From Singulisphaera sp. GP187 (lineage in GTDB: Bacteria > Planctomycetota > Planctomycetia > Gemmatales > Gemmataceae): 52,179 nt of DNA. The position numbers and the translations under genes are program-made. The DNA is taken from the NCBI GenBank assembly GCA_945905925.1, contig CAMDQN010000033.1:1-52179 (forward strand), given 5' to 3'. Positions 1 through 8,357 of this stretch are shown in pieces. The number at the start of each line of letters is the position of its first letter. Positions within the stretch are counted from its first letter, which is position 1. The notes beneath the pieces were generated by a model, which searched no databases, was not told where the DNA came from, and saw only the letters and a program-made list of their open reading frames with translations.

Positions 1-87
1 AGACAGGAGAGTTGAGAGCAGGATGTCTTCAAACTCTCCTGTCTTTTCTCTGCGTCCTCCGCGTTCTCTGCGGTGAAGAAAGTCTTC
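1..87. repeat. Right part of palindromic repeat family C, cut by the window start
   Basis: The first bases hold an inverted repeat: AGACAGGAGAGTT at 1-13 is mirrored by AACTCTCCTGTCT at 32-44. It is followed by CTCTGCGTCCTCCGCGTTC and then CTCTGCGGTGAA, ending near 87. The same signature (GCGTTCTCTGCGGTGAA, then TCTTC) closes the elements at 13744-13858 and 36693-36784, so this looks like the loop and right arm of a third copy whose left arm lies outside the window. The element supplies a GTG at 73 that would extend the next gene, which is a reason to reject that start. Confidence 0.75.
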
Positions 88-102
88 ATGCTAACAGGCA
101 AG

Positions 103-1308
103 ATGGTTCGCGTGCGGCACGCGAAGAACAAACTCGTTCCGATGTACGTCGAGACGACCGACGAGAGCCTCGTCGCGCTTGCGGAGCAGTTGTTGCTCGC
201 GTATCGCGGATCGCCCGGGCGCACGCGCGGCGAGATCGAAGACGAGTTCGCGGACCTGATACCGGAAGGACCGCGCGGCTTGCTCCCCGCGGGCTTGGCG
301 AAGTTGCTCGAAGATCGCTGCGAGTTCGAGGTTTCCGCCGACTACCCACCGAACCAACTGCGCGAAGCGGTCTTCAAAGCGGCCGCCGCCGCGCGCGCCG
401 AAGCCGCCAACGCGATGCAACCATTCGATCGCGCAGGTGTCATGAAGGCGGTCGCGGAGGAACTGTCGCTCGCGGTCACCCCAGAGCAGATGGACCGCAG
501 CCTGTTCGCGGACCTCAAGGATGAACAGCGCGTGATCACGTTCGATGACATCACCGCGACGCAACTTCTCAACCGCTACAACGTGGCGCTCGCGCAGTCG
601 ATTCTGCTTCGTTGCACGCTGATGGAAGTGCGTGTGTACGCGGAAACCCCGGCGCGGTTCCGGCAACTGTTCCGCGCCGTGAAATTCCACCGCCTCATCT
701 GCACGATACAGGAAACGCCTGGCAACAGTTACAAGCTCACGCTCGACGGCCCGCTCTCGCTGTTCTCGTCCACAAACAAGTACGGGCTTCAACTCGCGAT
801 GTTCCTGCCCACGTTGCTTCACTGCAAGGCGTTCGACCTACGCGCCAACATCCGGTGGGGCGCGGAGCGCAAAGAGAAGACGTTCCAGTTGTCAGGCTTG
901 GACGGACTGAAATCTCACACTGCGGACTTCGGCGTGTACACGCCGCCGGAGTTGCAGATGTTCGCGGACACGTTCGCGACGAAAGTGAAAGGCTGGACGC
1001 TCGATACCGACCCGCACCCGATTCTGCTTCCGACGAGCACATGGGTTCCCGACTTCAAACTAACGCACGTGAAGTCCGGGAAAGAGGTATTCGTGGAGGT
1101 GTTCGGCTTCTGGCGGAAGGGCGACATCGAAACGCACTACAAGAACCTGGCGAAAGGCGCCCCGGGGAAGTTCGTGCTGTGCGTATCGGAGCAAATGCGC
1201 GCCGACGAGGACTCCGCGGTGACATTCGACAACGGCGTGTACCGTTACAAGCGCACCCCGCTCCCGGAGGAAGTCGCGAAGATGGCCGAGCGCGTCGCGG
1301 GGGTGTAG
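103..1308 (+). CDS. DUF790 family protein, Bax1-like nuclease
   Basis: This protein of about 401 residues resembles the DUF790/Bax1 family. Archaeal Bax1 is a nuclease that partners the XPB helicase in DNA repair, so the same role is inferred here. A PD-(D/E)xK-like core is visible near residues 310-335: PDFKL, then [11 protein letters not shown], followed by a Lys-rich helix. In-frame starts exist at 73 (GTG), 88 and 103 (ATG). The first lies inside a palindromic repeat and the second directly follows it, so 103 ([17 protein letters not shown]) was chosen; family members usually start close to an R-V-R segment. Length fits the family. An XPB-type helicase would be expected upstream, outside the window. 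The gene is followed by 205 bases without recognisable features. Confidence 0.8.
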   Translation: MVRVRHAKNKLVPMYVETTDESLVALAEQLLLAYRGSPGRTRGEIEDEFADLIPEGPRGLLPAGLAKLLEDRCEFEVSADYPPNQLREAVFKAAAAARAEAANAMQPFDRAGVMKAVAEELSLAVTPEQMDRSLFADLKDEQRVITFDDITATQLLNRYNVALAQSILLRCTLMEVRVYAETPARFRQLFRAVKFHRLICTIQETPGNSYKLTLDGPLSLFSSTNKYGLQLAMFLPTLLHCKAFDLRANIRWGAERKEKTFQLSGLDGLKSHTADFGVYTPPELQMFADTFATKVKGWTLDTDPHPILLPTSTWVPDFKLTHVKSGKEVFVEVFGFWRKGDIETHYKNLAKGAPGKFVLCVSEQMRADEDSAVTFDNGVYRYKRTPLPEEVAKMAERVAGV

Positions 1309-1513
1309 CGACGCGCTCGTTCGTCCGCCCTCTCAACCAACAGCGCCCGGCTCAGCAGAATCCGCTTGCGTCGGGGTCGATGCAGGGCATATTCTTGATC
1401 TCAGACCACTACTCCTAGCCACCCGGCATTATCGTCCTGAGGCGTTTTCGTCGCCGTTGTTGCTCGCCCGTCATTCACGACACAGTTCATTTTCTCCACT
1501 CGGAGGTCTGTCG

Positions 1514-2485
1514 ATGCGTCTCTCCCTCTCCCGCGATCAGCGTGCGTTCACGCTGATCGAGTTACTTGTCGTGATTGCCATTATCGCGATCCTCATCGGG
1601 CTGTTGTTGCCTGCGGTGCAGAAGGTCCGCGAGGCCGCCGCTCGGATGAAGTGCCAAAACAACCTCAAGCAGTGGGGACTGGCGATGCACAACTTCCACG
1701 ACACCACCGGCGCGCTCCCGTACTTCACGCGAGTCACGCCGAACCGCCAAAACTGGGCGCCGTTCGTGATGCCGTACCTCGAGCAGGCAAACATGGTGTC
1801 CGCGTACAACCTGAACGTCAACTGGTACGACGCGCCCAACCTGGCCGTCACGCAGGTGCAGTTGAACGTCTTTTACTGCCCCAGCGACCGTCCCGGCGCG
1901 ACGTGGACTGACCAGAGCGGCTACCCGTCTGCCCGCGCGAACTACCTCGTCTCCTACGGGAACGTCACCTTCGGCGGCGGAGCGATCGGGCCTGGCCGCG
2001 GCGTCTTTGGCTGCTCCGCCGCGACGAGCGGGGCGAACACGTTCACCCCCTACCAGACACAATTCGTGAAGATCACCGACGGCTTGTCAAACACGCTTCT
2101 CATGTCCGAGGTTATTGTCGCCAAACTGGACAACAATCAAGGTGGGGGTGGCGACTGGACTCGAGGCGACTTCCGCGGGCACATCTGGCACGACGCCACC
2201 TCGTCGAACCCGACCCACTGCCCGAACATCTTCATGACGATCAACCCACCGAACAGCTCGATCCCCGACAACGCGCTGTGCGGCACTGTTGCGAACACCG
2301 ACCCACTCATGCCTTGCACCAACGGCGCGAACACGACCCGCCAGAACACCGCGCGGAGCCGGCACTCCGGCGGCGTCAACTCGGTACTCGCCGACGGCTC
2401 GGTCCGCTTCTCCTCGAACTCGACCACGACACAAACCTGGCAGGCGCTGGGATCAATGGACACCGGCGACATCGTCCCCAACTGA
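1514..2485 (+). CDS. DUF1559 domain protein, prepilin-like
   Basis: This is a type II pseudopilin-like protein of 323 residues, of the DUF1559 family that is hugely expanded in planctomycetes. The N-terminus carries a prepilin cleavage motif, [18 protein letters not shown], with Ala instead of the usual Gly before the Phe, followed by [23 protein letters not shown]-type sequence. Near the C-terminus is the H-X9-DG signature: [17 protein letters not shown]. The start was placed at 1514 because GGAGG at 1502-1506 precedes it; an upstream extension to 1457 lacks such a site. It is presumably cleaved and methylated by a prepilin peptidase and exposed at the membrane; the substrate or partner is unknown. 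A hairpin separates it from the lipoprotein gene downstream, a common pairing for this family. Confidence 0.93.
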   Translation: MRLSLSRDQRAFTLIELLVVIAIIAILIGLLLPAVQKVREAAARMKCQNNLKQWGLAMHNFHDTTGALPYFTRVTPNRQNWAPFVMPYLEQANMVSAYNLNVNWYDAPNLAVTQVQLNVFYCPSDRPGATWTDQSGYPSARANYLVSYGNVTFGGGAIGPGRGVFGCSAATSGANTFTPYQTQFVKITDGLSNTLLMSEVIVAKLDNNQGGGGDWTRGDFRGHIWHDATSSNPTHCPNIFMTINPPNSSIPDNALCGTVANTDPLMPCTNGANTTRQNTARSRHSGGVNSVLADGSVRFSSNSTTTQTWQALGSMDTGDIVPN

Positions 2486-2500
2486 CGAGCACCCACTAAA

Positions 2501-2524
2501 CCCGCCGCCCGCTTCGGCGGCGGG
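2501..2524 (+). terminator. GC-rich hairpin after the DUF1559 gene
   Basis: A perfect 9-bp stem (CCCGCCGCC at 2501-2509, GGCGGCGGG at 2516-2524) closes a 6-base loop CGCTTC, 16 bases after the stop codon. There is no T-run after it, so it may stabilise the upstream mRNA or reduce read-through into the lipoprotein gene instead of being a classical intrinsic terminator. Confidence 0.6.
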
Positions 2525-2553
2525 GGCTCTCCGTCACCTACCCCGAGCAACCA

Positions 2554-2958
2554 ATGAACCGAATCGCGAGATTCGCGCTATGCCTGATCGTTTGCGCCAC
2601 GCTGGCTGGGTGTGGCGACAATACCGGGGACGTCACCGGCACGATCACGTTCGATGGCAAACCCGTCGCGGACGGGAGTCTCAAATTCCTTAAGGCGGCC
2701 GGTGGGGAAGCCGTCGGCGGCGCAGTCATCCGCGACGGCACCTTCGCCACTAAACTCCCGCCGGGCAAATACAAAATCGAGATCCACGCGCAGAAAGTCG
2801 TCGGCAAGCGAACACAGAAAGGGTTCGACGGAAAGGACGAGGAGATCGAGCTACGTGACGAGATGATTCCCGAGAACTACAACTCCAAATCCGAACTCGA
2901 AGAAGAGATCAAGCCGGGCCCGAACGCGATCAAGTTCGACCTGAAAAGCAAGAAGTGA
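2554..2958 (+). CDS. Small lipoprotein with Ig-like/carboxypeptidase-regulatory fold
   Basis: This is a lipoprotein of 134 residues. The signal peptide ends in a lipobox (TLAGC, residues 17-21). The rest, starting VTGTITFDGKPVADGSLKF, resembles the carboxypeptidase regulatory-like beta domain: a G-x-V/I-T-F-D-G-K-P pattern followed by a PPGKYKIEI strand. Such small lipoproteins frequently follow DUF1559 genes in planctomycetes, and this one starts 68 bases after its neighbour, so co-expression is likely. The role is unknown, possibly a cell-surface or periplasmic accessory. Its stop codon is 3 bases before a long palindromic repeat. Confidence 0.88.
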   Translation: MNRIARFALCLIVCATLAGCGDNTGDVTGTITFDGKPVADGSLKFLKAAGGEAVGGAVIRDGTFATKLPPGKYKIEIHAQKVVGKRTQKGFDGKDEEIELRDEMIPENYNSKSELEEEIKPGPNAIKFDLKSKK

Positions 2959-2960
2959 AA

Positions 2961-3077
2961 GGTGTTTCGAAGTAGTAGGAACACTCCGTGTGCCGTGGCT
3001 TTGCGTGTCGGAAGCGCGATCCGTTCTGGCGTTGCGAAGCAACGGCACACGGAGTGTTCCTACTACTTTGAGACACC
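2961..3077. repeat. Palindromic repeat family B, copy 1
   Basis: A long inverted repeat: arms 2961-2996 and 3042-3077 match at 34 of 36 positions, around a 45-base loop. The core of each arm is AAGTAGTAGGAACACTCCG followed by TGTGCCGT. A second copy with the same core architecture lies at 35099-35182. It begins 3 bases after the lipoprotein stop. An extended reading frame of the next gene would run through it, which argues against that longer start. Confidence 0.92.
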
Positions 3078-3156
3078 CAACACTTCGCGCGGCCCACTTC
3101 TTCGGATAGCATCTCTTCCGTTCTTCCTCCCAACTCCGACACGGAGCCTTACGCCA

Positions 3157-4401
3157 ATGTCCTCTCCGACTCCCGACCGCCGCACGTTCATCGCGGGGTC
3201 CGCCGCGGGCGCCATCGCGCTCGGTGCGCCCGCCGTTCACGCGCTCGGAGCTAACGAGAAACTCAACATCGGGCTCATCGGCAGTGGTAACCGCGGACGC
3301 TCGATCAGCACCGAATGCGTGAAGGCCGGGCACAACGTCGTCGCGGTCGCGGACGTCGCCAAGTTCCGCCACGACTTCATCATCGGCGAACTCACGAAGG
3401 CCGGCGCAAAGGAGAAACCCGCCGTTTACGACGACTATAAGAAGTTGCTCGAACACAAGGGGCTGGACGCGGTCATCATCGCGACCCCGGACCATCACCA
3501 CAAAGAGCAACTGCTCGCGGTGATGGCCGCCGACAAGCACGCGTACTGCGAAAAGCCGCTCAGTCACACCATCGAACAGGGCAAGGAGATGGTCGCGGCC
3601 GTGCGGAAGGCGAAGAAGATCGTGCAAGTCGGGAACCAGCGGCACAGCGGCGAACACTGGTCACGCGCACGCGACGTGATTCACTCCGGCGACTTCGGCG
3701 ATCTGGTTTGGGTAAAGGTGTGGGACTGCCGCAACTGGATCAAGCGCGACCCGTTCATGCCGCCGAAGACGTTCGACAAAGAGCAGATCAAGGGCGTGAA
3801 CTGGGACGCGTTCCTCGGCACCGCGAAGAAAGTTCCGTTCGACCCGGTACGCTATTGGGCCTGGAGGTGGTACTGGGACTACGCGGGCGGATTGCTCACC
3901 GACATCGGCGCGCACCAACTCGACATCGTGCAATGGCTCGGCGGAGTCGAGATGCCAAAGAGCGTGACCGCGAACGGCGGCACCTACCACTTCAAGCACT
4001 GGGAAACGCCGGACGTGGTTCATGGCGTCTGGGATTACGGGAAGTTCACGGCCACGTTCGCGGTGGAGTTCGTCAACGGCTTCGACGGCGTGGGCGCCAC
4101 GTTCTACGGTACGAAGCAAACGCTACACTGCGACGCGGACGCGGGCGGCACGATCAAGCTGTTCGACACGATCGACAAACTCACTCCGACAATGAAACCG
4201 AAGGCGGAGTGGGCGGTAGTGAATGAAACGCCGCTGCACGTCCGCAACTGGCTCGACGCGGTGAAGGCGAACAAAGACCCGAGTTCGCCGATCGAACTGG
4301 GACACCGCGTCATCACCGCGGCGCATCTGGCGAACATCGCCTACCGCACTGGCAAGAAAGTGATTTGGGACGCAAAGAAAGAGCAGATCGTGAGTGGGTG
4401 A
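3157..4401 (+). CDS. Gfo/Idh/MocA family oxidoreductase, Tat-type signal
   Basis: A predicted NAD(P)-dependent sugar or inositol-type oxidoreductase of 414 residues. The N-terminus, DRRTFIAGSAAGAIALGAP, looks like a twin-arginine signal, so the enzyme is probably exported, as is common for planctomycete members. The Rossmann motif IGLIGSGNRG follows at about residue 38, and the family's EKP motif (CEKPLSHTIEQGKEM) is near residue 132. ATG 3157 was chosen over a longer frame because the upstream extension reads through a palindromic repeat; ACGGAG lies upstream at 3141. Substrate cannot be told. It is a stand-alone gene flanked by two repeat elements. Confidence 0.9.
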   Translation: MSSPTPDRRTFIAGSAAGAIALGAPAVHALGANEKLNIGLIGSGNRGRSISTECVKAGHNVVAVADVAKFRHDFIIGELTKAGAKEKPAVYDDYKKLLEHKGLDAVIIATPDHHHKEQLLAVMAADKHAYCEKPLSHTIEQGKEMVAAVRKAKKIVQVGNQRHSGEHWSRARDVIHSGDFGDLVWVKVWDCRNWIKRDPFMPPKTFDKEQIKGVNWDAFLGTAKKVPFDPVRYWAWRWYWDYAGGLLTDIGAHQLDIVQWLGGVEMPKSVTANGGTYHFKHWETPDVVHGVWDYGKFTATFAVEFVNGFDGVGATFYGTKQTLHCDADAGGTIKLFDTIDKLTPTMKPKAEWAVVNETPLHVRNWLDAVKANKDPSSPIELGHRVITAAHLANIAYRTGKKVIWDAKKEQIVSG

Positions 4402-4425
4402 ACCTGCTTGTGGAAAAGGTATTAG

Positions 4426-4472
4426 GTTAGCCGCAAGCCGAAGGCGAACGCGGACGTTCGCCTTCGGCTAAC
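4426..4472. repeat. Palindromic repeat family A, copy 1 (asymmetric)
   Basis: An inverted repeat with left arm 4426-4450 (GTTAGCCGCAAGCCGAAGGC then GAACG) and right arm 4455-4472. The right arm lacks a 7-base block present in the left. It belongs to the family seen at 25199-25254 and 47245-47304, and its left arm differs at one of 25 positions from a stretch inside a PSD1 coding sequence (43483-43507). Confidence 0.9.
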
Positions 4473-4524
4473 AGCGAAAAGATGTGATCGTTCCTTGTCC
4501 CCCTCACTAACCAACAGCCCTCAC

Positions 4525-5454
4525 ATGTTCATCTTCGAGAAAGCACCGTTCCCTTCCTGCCATGCGTCCACCATCGTGGAGCACGAAACGGGCAAACTCA
4601 TGGCCGCGTGGTTCGGTGGGACAGCCGAAGGCGCGAAGGATGTCGAAATCTGGCTCAGCACGTTCGACGGCAAAACGTGGAGTAAGCCCAAAGTGTTCGG
4701 CACCGAACCCGGGCAACCGTGCTGGAACCCGGTGCTGTTCAAGACCGCAAAAGGGACTCTCTTCCTCTGGTACAAAGTTGGGCCGAAACCGGACAACTGG
4801 ACAGGGTACGTTCGCACCTCGCCCGACGACGGCAAGACGTGGACCAAGCCTGAGATGATGCCCGCGACGCTCTTCGGCCCGGTGCGCGCCAAGCCTATTC
4901 AGCTCGCGAACGGCACGATTCTCGCCGGAACTTCGTGGGAGAGCTACAAGAACTGGGTGCCGTTCGTGGACCGCTCCACCGACGACGGCAAGACCTGGAA
5001 GCGCTCGAACCCGTTCCCGGTACTGGAGAAGTACAACCAGATTCAACCGACGCTTTTTGAAGGCAAAGACGGGAAGATCGTCGCGCTAATGCGGTCGCGT
5101 AACCCACGAATGATCTGCCGCGCGGACTCAAATGACGGAGGCGAGACGTTCACTCCCGCGGAAGAGACGAAGCTCGCGAACCCGAGCGCCGGCATCGACT
5201 GCGTGAAGACCAAAGAAGGCGACGTGTTTCTGATCTACAACCCCAATGCTCTCCTACGCACACCGATCAGCCTCGCGCGATCCAGCGACGACGGCGGAAC
5301 CTGGAAGAAGGTCGTCGATCTCGAAACCGAAGCCGGAGAATACTCGTACCCTGCTATCATTCAATCGGCCGCGGGCACATTGGAGATGACCTACACGTGG
5401 AAGCGAACGCACATCAAGCACCAGAGCATAGACCCCAAGAAACTCCGGGAGTGA
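4525..5454 (+). CDS. Sialidase (BNR/Asp-box) family protein
   Basis: A predicted beta-propeller glycoside hydrolase-like protein of 309 residues. Four Asp-box motifs are visible: SPDDGKTWTKP, STDDGKTWKRS, SNDGGETFTP and SSDDGGTWKKV. The N-terminal HASTIVEHETGKLMAAWFGG and EGAKDVEIWLS are typical of planctomycete exo-alpha-sialidase-like proteins. No signal peptide is evident from ATG 4525; a longer frame starts at a TTG (4495) with no support. Sialidase activity on sialic acids is not certain, since the fold is also used by other sugar hydrolases and lyases. The stop codon overlaps the start of the next gene by 4 bases (GTGA), so the two are probably translationally coupled. Confidence 0.87.
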   Translation: MFIFEKAPFPSCHASTIVEHETGKLMAAWFGGTAEGAKDVEIWLSTFDGKTWSKPKVFGTEPGQPCWNPVLFKTAKGTLFLWYKVGPKPDNWTGYVRTSPDDGKTWTKPEMMPATLFGPVRAKPIQLANGTILAGTSWESYKNWVPFVDRSTDDGKTWKRSNPFPVLEKYNQIQPTLFEGKDGKIVALMRSRNPRMICRADSNDGGETFTPAEETKLANPSAGIDCVKTKEGDVFLIYNPNALLRTPISLARSSDDGGTWKKVVDLETEAGEYSYPAIIQSAAGTLEMTYTWKRTHIKHQSIDPKKLRE

Positions 5455-5936
5455 CCACGGTACGCATCCTCCCCACGCGCGAAGAGGAAGCGGAACTTCT
5501 CGTACTCCGTGCCATCGCAAAGGTGATGGACGAAGCCGTCACAATCCCGAATACGAAGCTCAAGGTTGGGTTAGACGCTGTGTTCGGTCTGCTTCCCGTC
5601 GTGGGCGATCTGGGCAGCGCCGCGATCGGCAGTTACATCCTGCGCGCAGCCAACCGGCTCGGCGTGCCGTCGGTCGTCATCGCCCGCATGTTGTTCAACC
5701 TACTCATCGACGCGGTCCTCGGGTTCATCCCGATCGTGGGCGACTACCTCGACATCTTGTACAAGGCGAACGCAAAGAACGCGGCGCTCGTGGTGGAAGC
5801 GGTCGAGAACCGACAGACGGCCGCCCGTGCGAGTTGGTTGAAGTTGATCGGCACGTTCGCGGCGTTCCTGCTGATCGTAGGCGGGAGTCTGGTGGGGACC
5901 GTGTTCGTCGTGAAGTGGCTGTGGAACGCGCTGTAA
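5451..5936 (+). CDS. DUF4112 domain-containing membrane protein
   Basis: A protein of 161 residues of the DUF4112 type. Recognisable parts are LKVGLDAVFGLLPVVGDLG and LIDAVLGFIPIVGDYLD, two repeated hydrophobic segments with G-x-x-P-V/I-V-G-D cores, then a C-terminal transmembrane helix (LIGTFAAFLLIVGGSLVG). The start is GTG 5451, which overlaps the sialidase stop as GTGA; earlier in-frame codons lie inside the sialidase gene. Function is unknown. Coupling to a sialidase gene may be incidental, since the family occurs in many contexts. Confidence 0.82.
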   Translation: MTTVRILPTREEEAELLVLRAIAKVMDEAVTIPNTKLKVGLDAVFGLLPVVGDLGSAAIGSYILRAANRLGVPSVVIARMLFNLLIDAVLGFIPIVGDYLDILYKANAKNAALVVEAVENRQTAARASWLKLIGTFAAFLLIVGGSLVGTVFVVKWLWNAL

Positions 5937-5940
5937 GACG

Positions 5941-6032
5941 GTCTTGACGAGCCTTTTCATCACAGCGCAACTTCAAAGAGCGTAAGCGACGGACAAGCCA
6001 ATCCGTCCCTTACGCTGCCGGCTCGTCAAGAC
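5941..6032. repeat. Nested palindromic element (family H)
   Basis: Two nested inverted repeats: outer arms GTCTTGACGAGCC (5941-5953) and GGCTCGTCAAGAC (6020-6032), perfect over 13 bases, and inner arms AGCGTAAGCGACGGA (5979-5993) and TCCGTCCCTTACGCT (6002-6016) with one mismatch. It starts 4 bases after the DUF4112 stop. It may act as a terminator-like structure or be a mobile palindrome; no second copy was seen in the window. Confidence 0.8.
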
Positions 6033-6173
6033 GTACTCCTGACTTCCGCTGCCTTTCCCGCTACACTAGCGCTCGGTTTTGGGGTGGTGCGCTACACCTG
6101 TAACTGCCCCTTCTCGCCGCCCGCCCACCACGCCCGTCGCGCGGTCGCGCCTGCGGCGCACTTCTTCCTTCAA

Positions 6174-8219
6174 ATGAGCGAACAACCCGGTGCCCCCGCG
6201 GAGCCGGCCAAACACACACCACACCAGTCCTTCTGGCTGTTCGTGATGTGTCTGACCGGCGTCGATTACTTCTCCACACTCGGCTACCAACCGTCAATCG
6301 CGTACCAGAACGCCGGCCTCCTCGCACCGATTGCAACGGTGGTGTTGGTGCTTGTCACGCTGTTCGGCGCGCTGCCCATCTATGCCTACGTCGCGAAGAA
6401 GTCGTTCGAGGGGCAAGGCTCCATCGGGATGCTCGCGAAGCTCGTTTCCGGCTGGCCCGGGAAGATCATGGTGCTCGTGCTGCTAGGCTTCGCCGCCACC
6501 GGGTTTGTCATCACTAAGACGCTCTCGGCCGCCGATGCCGCCGTTCACTTGCTCGAGAACCCGAACTGGCCGTGGCAGCCGGGTCCCGGTGAGACCGCCC
6601 AGCTCATCGCGGTCACGATGCTACTGTTGATGCTCCTCGGCACAATGTTCATGCGCGGCTTCCGCGAAGTCATCGGGTTAGCCGCCGTCATCGTCGCGGT
6701 CTACCTCACGCTCAACCTCATCGTACTCGGCGCGGGCATCAACTACCTGATCGACCACCCGGAGAAGTGGCACGCGTGGATCATCAGGCTCGAACGCGGG
6801 GAATGGTATCTGGCGCACAACCCGCTAGGGTCGGTCGCTGGCTTCGGCGGCATGTTGGCGGTCAGCCTACTGCTGTTCCCCAAGCTCGCGCTGGGTCTGA
6901 GTGGATTCGAGACCGGCGTCGCGGTGGCGGCCCACGTCCGCGGGCGCCCGGACGACGACCCCAAGAACCCGAAGGGCCGGATCGCCAACATCCGCAAACT
7001 GCTCATCGTCGCCGCTGTGATCATGTCGGTGTATCTGCTCGCGACCTCGGTCGTCATTAGTACCCTCATCGAGCCTGACCAGATTACCCCGGTGAAAGCT
7101 GAGGGCGGGCTGCCGCTCGACGACAACGGGAACCCCATCCATCACGTCGAGGACTGGCCGAAGAAGCCCGCCGCGGGCCGCGCGCTCGCGTACATCGCGC
7201 ACGGACAAGGCGGGTACGGGAAGTCCATCTGCCGGCTGTTCGGCCCGACCTTCGGCACCATCTACGACATTAGCACCATCGTGATCCTCTGGTTCGCTGG
7301 CGCGAGCGCGATGGTCGGGCTGCTGAACCTCGTACCGCAGTACCTCCCGCGATACGGCATGGCGCCGGAGTGGGCGAGCGCGGTGCGCCCGTTGGTGCTG
7401 CTATTCACCGGGGTGAATCTGCTCGTCACCTGGGTGTTCAAGGCGAACGTGGACGCGCAGGGCGGTGCCTACGCGACCGGCGTTCTCATGCTGATGACCA
7501 GCGCGTGCGTGGCCAGCGTCATTGACGTGTGGCGCGAGCGCGAGGGCCGATGGTATCAGCGCCTGTCGTGGCGGTTCGCCCTCATCACCGCCGTCTTCGT
7601 CTACACCACAGTCGCCAACGAAGTGGAGAAAGGCTTCCAGGGACTGATAATCTCGCTGTTCTTCATCGCGACTATCCTCGCCACGTCGTTCTGGTCGCGG
7701 TGGTCCCGGAGCCGTGAATTGCGATTCGCCGGGTTCAAGATACCGGACGCCGAGTCGCGGTTGATGTGGGACACGCTGCGCGACCTCGAACTGTCGGTGC
7801 TAGTGCCACACCGGCCCGGGCGGCGGAGCCTCGCCAACAAGGAATCGCAGATCCGGCGCGAACACCGCATCCCGCGCGACCTCGTCATCGTGTTCGTGCA
7901 GGTGGAACTCGCGGACGCGAGCGACTTCGTGAACGAACCCGTGCTGCGCGTGGAGCAAGAAGAGGGGCGCTACGTCATCAAGATCACCGGTGCGGCGTCG
8001 ATCGCGCACACGCTTGCGGCGCTGGCGCTGGAAATGGCGAAGGTCGGGCGGCCCCCGGAGGTGCATTTCGGGTGGACCGACGACAGCCCCGTGTCCGGTA
8101 CGCTCGGCTTCTTGTTGTTTGGTGAGGGTAATGTCCCGTGGATGGTGCGCGACCTGATCCGCCTCGCCGAACCCGACGACGCAAAACGCCCGCTCATCAT
8201 CATCGCTGGTACGTCGTAG
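6174..8219 (+). CDS. APC-superfamily amino acid permease-like transporter with cytosolic C-terminal domain
   Basis: A polytopic membrane protein of 681 residues. About 12 hydrophobic helices span residues 20-540, beginning FWLFVMCLTGVDYFSTLGYQ, which resembles the first helix region of APC/KUP-type carriers. The last roughly 150 residues are soluble, containing RIPRDLVIVFVQVELADASD and VHFGWTDDSP, with no membrane segment. An amino-acid or cation substrate is possible; the sequence does not decide. ATG 6174 was chosen; a frame from 6084 adds a Pro/Ala/His-rich stretch unlike a transporter start. The gene stands alone, followed by a degraded insertion sequence. Confidence 0.82.
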   Translation: MSEQPGAPAEPAKHTPHQSFWLFVMCLTGVDYFSTLGYQPSIAYQNAGLLAPIATVVLVLVTLFGALPIYAYVAKKSFEGQGSIGMLAKLVSGWPGKIMVLVLLGFAATGFVITKTLSAADAAVHLLENPNWPWQPGPGETAQLIAVTMLLLMLLGTMFMRGFREVIGLAAVIVAVYLTLNLIVLGAGINYLIDHPEKWHAWIIRLERGEWYLAHNPLGSVAGFGGMLAVSLLLFPKLALGLSGFETGVAVAAHVRGRPDDDPKNPKGRIANIRKLLIVAAVIMSVYLLATSVVISTLIEPDQITPVKAEGGLPLDDNGNPIHHVEDWPKKPAAGRALAYIAHGQGGYGKSICRLFGPTFGTIYDISTIVILWFAGASAMVGLLNLVPQYLPRYGMAPEWASAVRPLVLLFTGVNLLVTWVFKANVDAQGGAYATGVLMLMTSACVASVIDVWREREGRWYQRLSWRFALITAVFVYTTVANEVEKGFQGLIISLFFIATILATSFWSRWSRSRELRFAGFKIPDAESRLMWDTLRDLELSVLVPHRPGRRSLANKESQIRREHRIPRDLVIVFVQVELADASDFVNEPVLRVEQEEGRYVIKITGAASIAHTLAALALEMAKVGRPPEVHFGWTDDSPVSGTLGFLLFGEGNVPWMVRDLIRLAEPDDAKRPLIIIAGTS

Positions 8220-8357
8220 GACTTGGTCCGCTTGCGCTGCGTTTCAAAATAGTAGAGCGTCTACCAATAGTGTTCGGCACGGGATTTGCGCCGGGGTTGG
8301 TGGCGGTCTGGCGCCGGGTCAGACCGGCCAAATTGACACCCTCTGCTGCGTGTCGCC

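Noticed and set aside
73-102. GTG start at 73 for the DUF790 gene
   Set aside because: It lies inside palindromic repeat family C, and the residues before Met at 103 do not look like the family start.
2962-3156. N-terminal extension of the Gfo/Idh/MocA gene
   Set aside because: The extension is the translation of repeat family B; the Tat signal begins at 3157.
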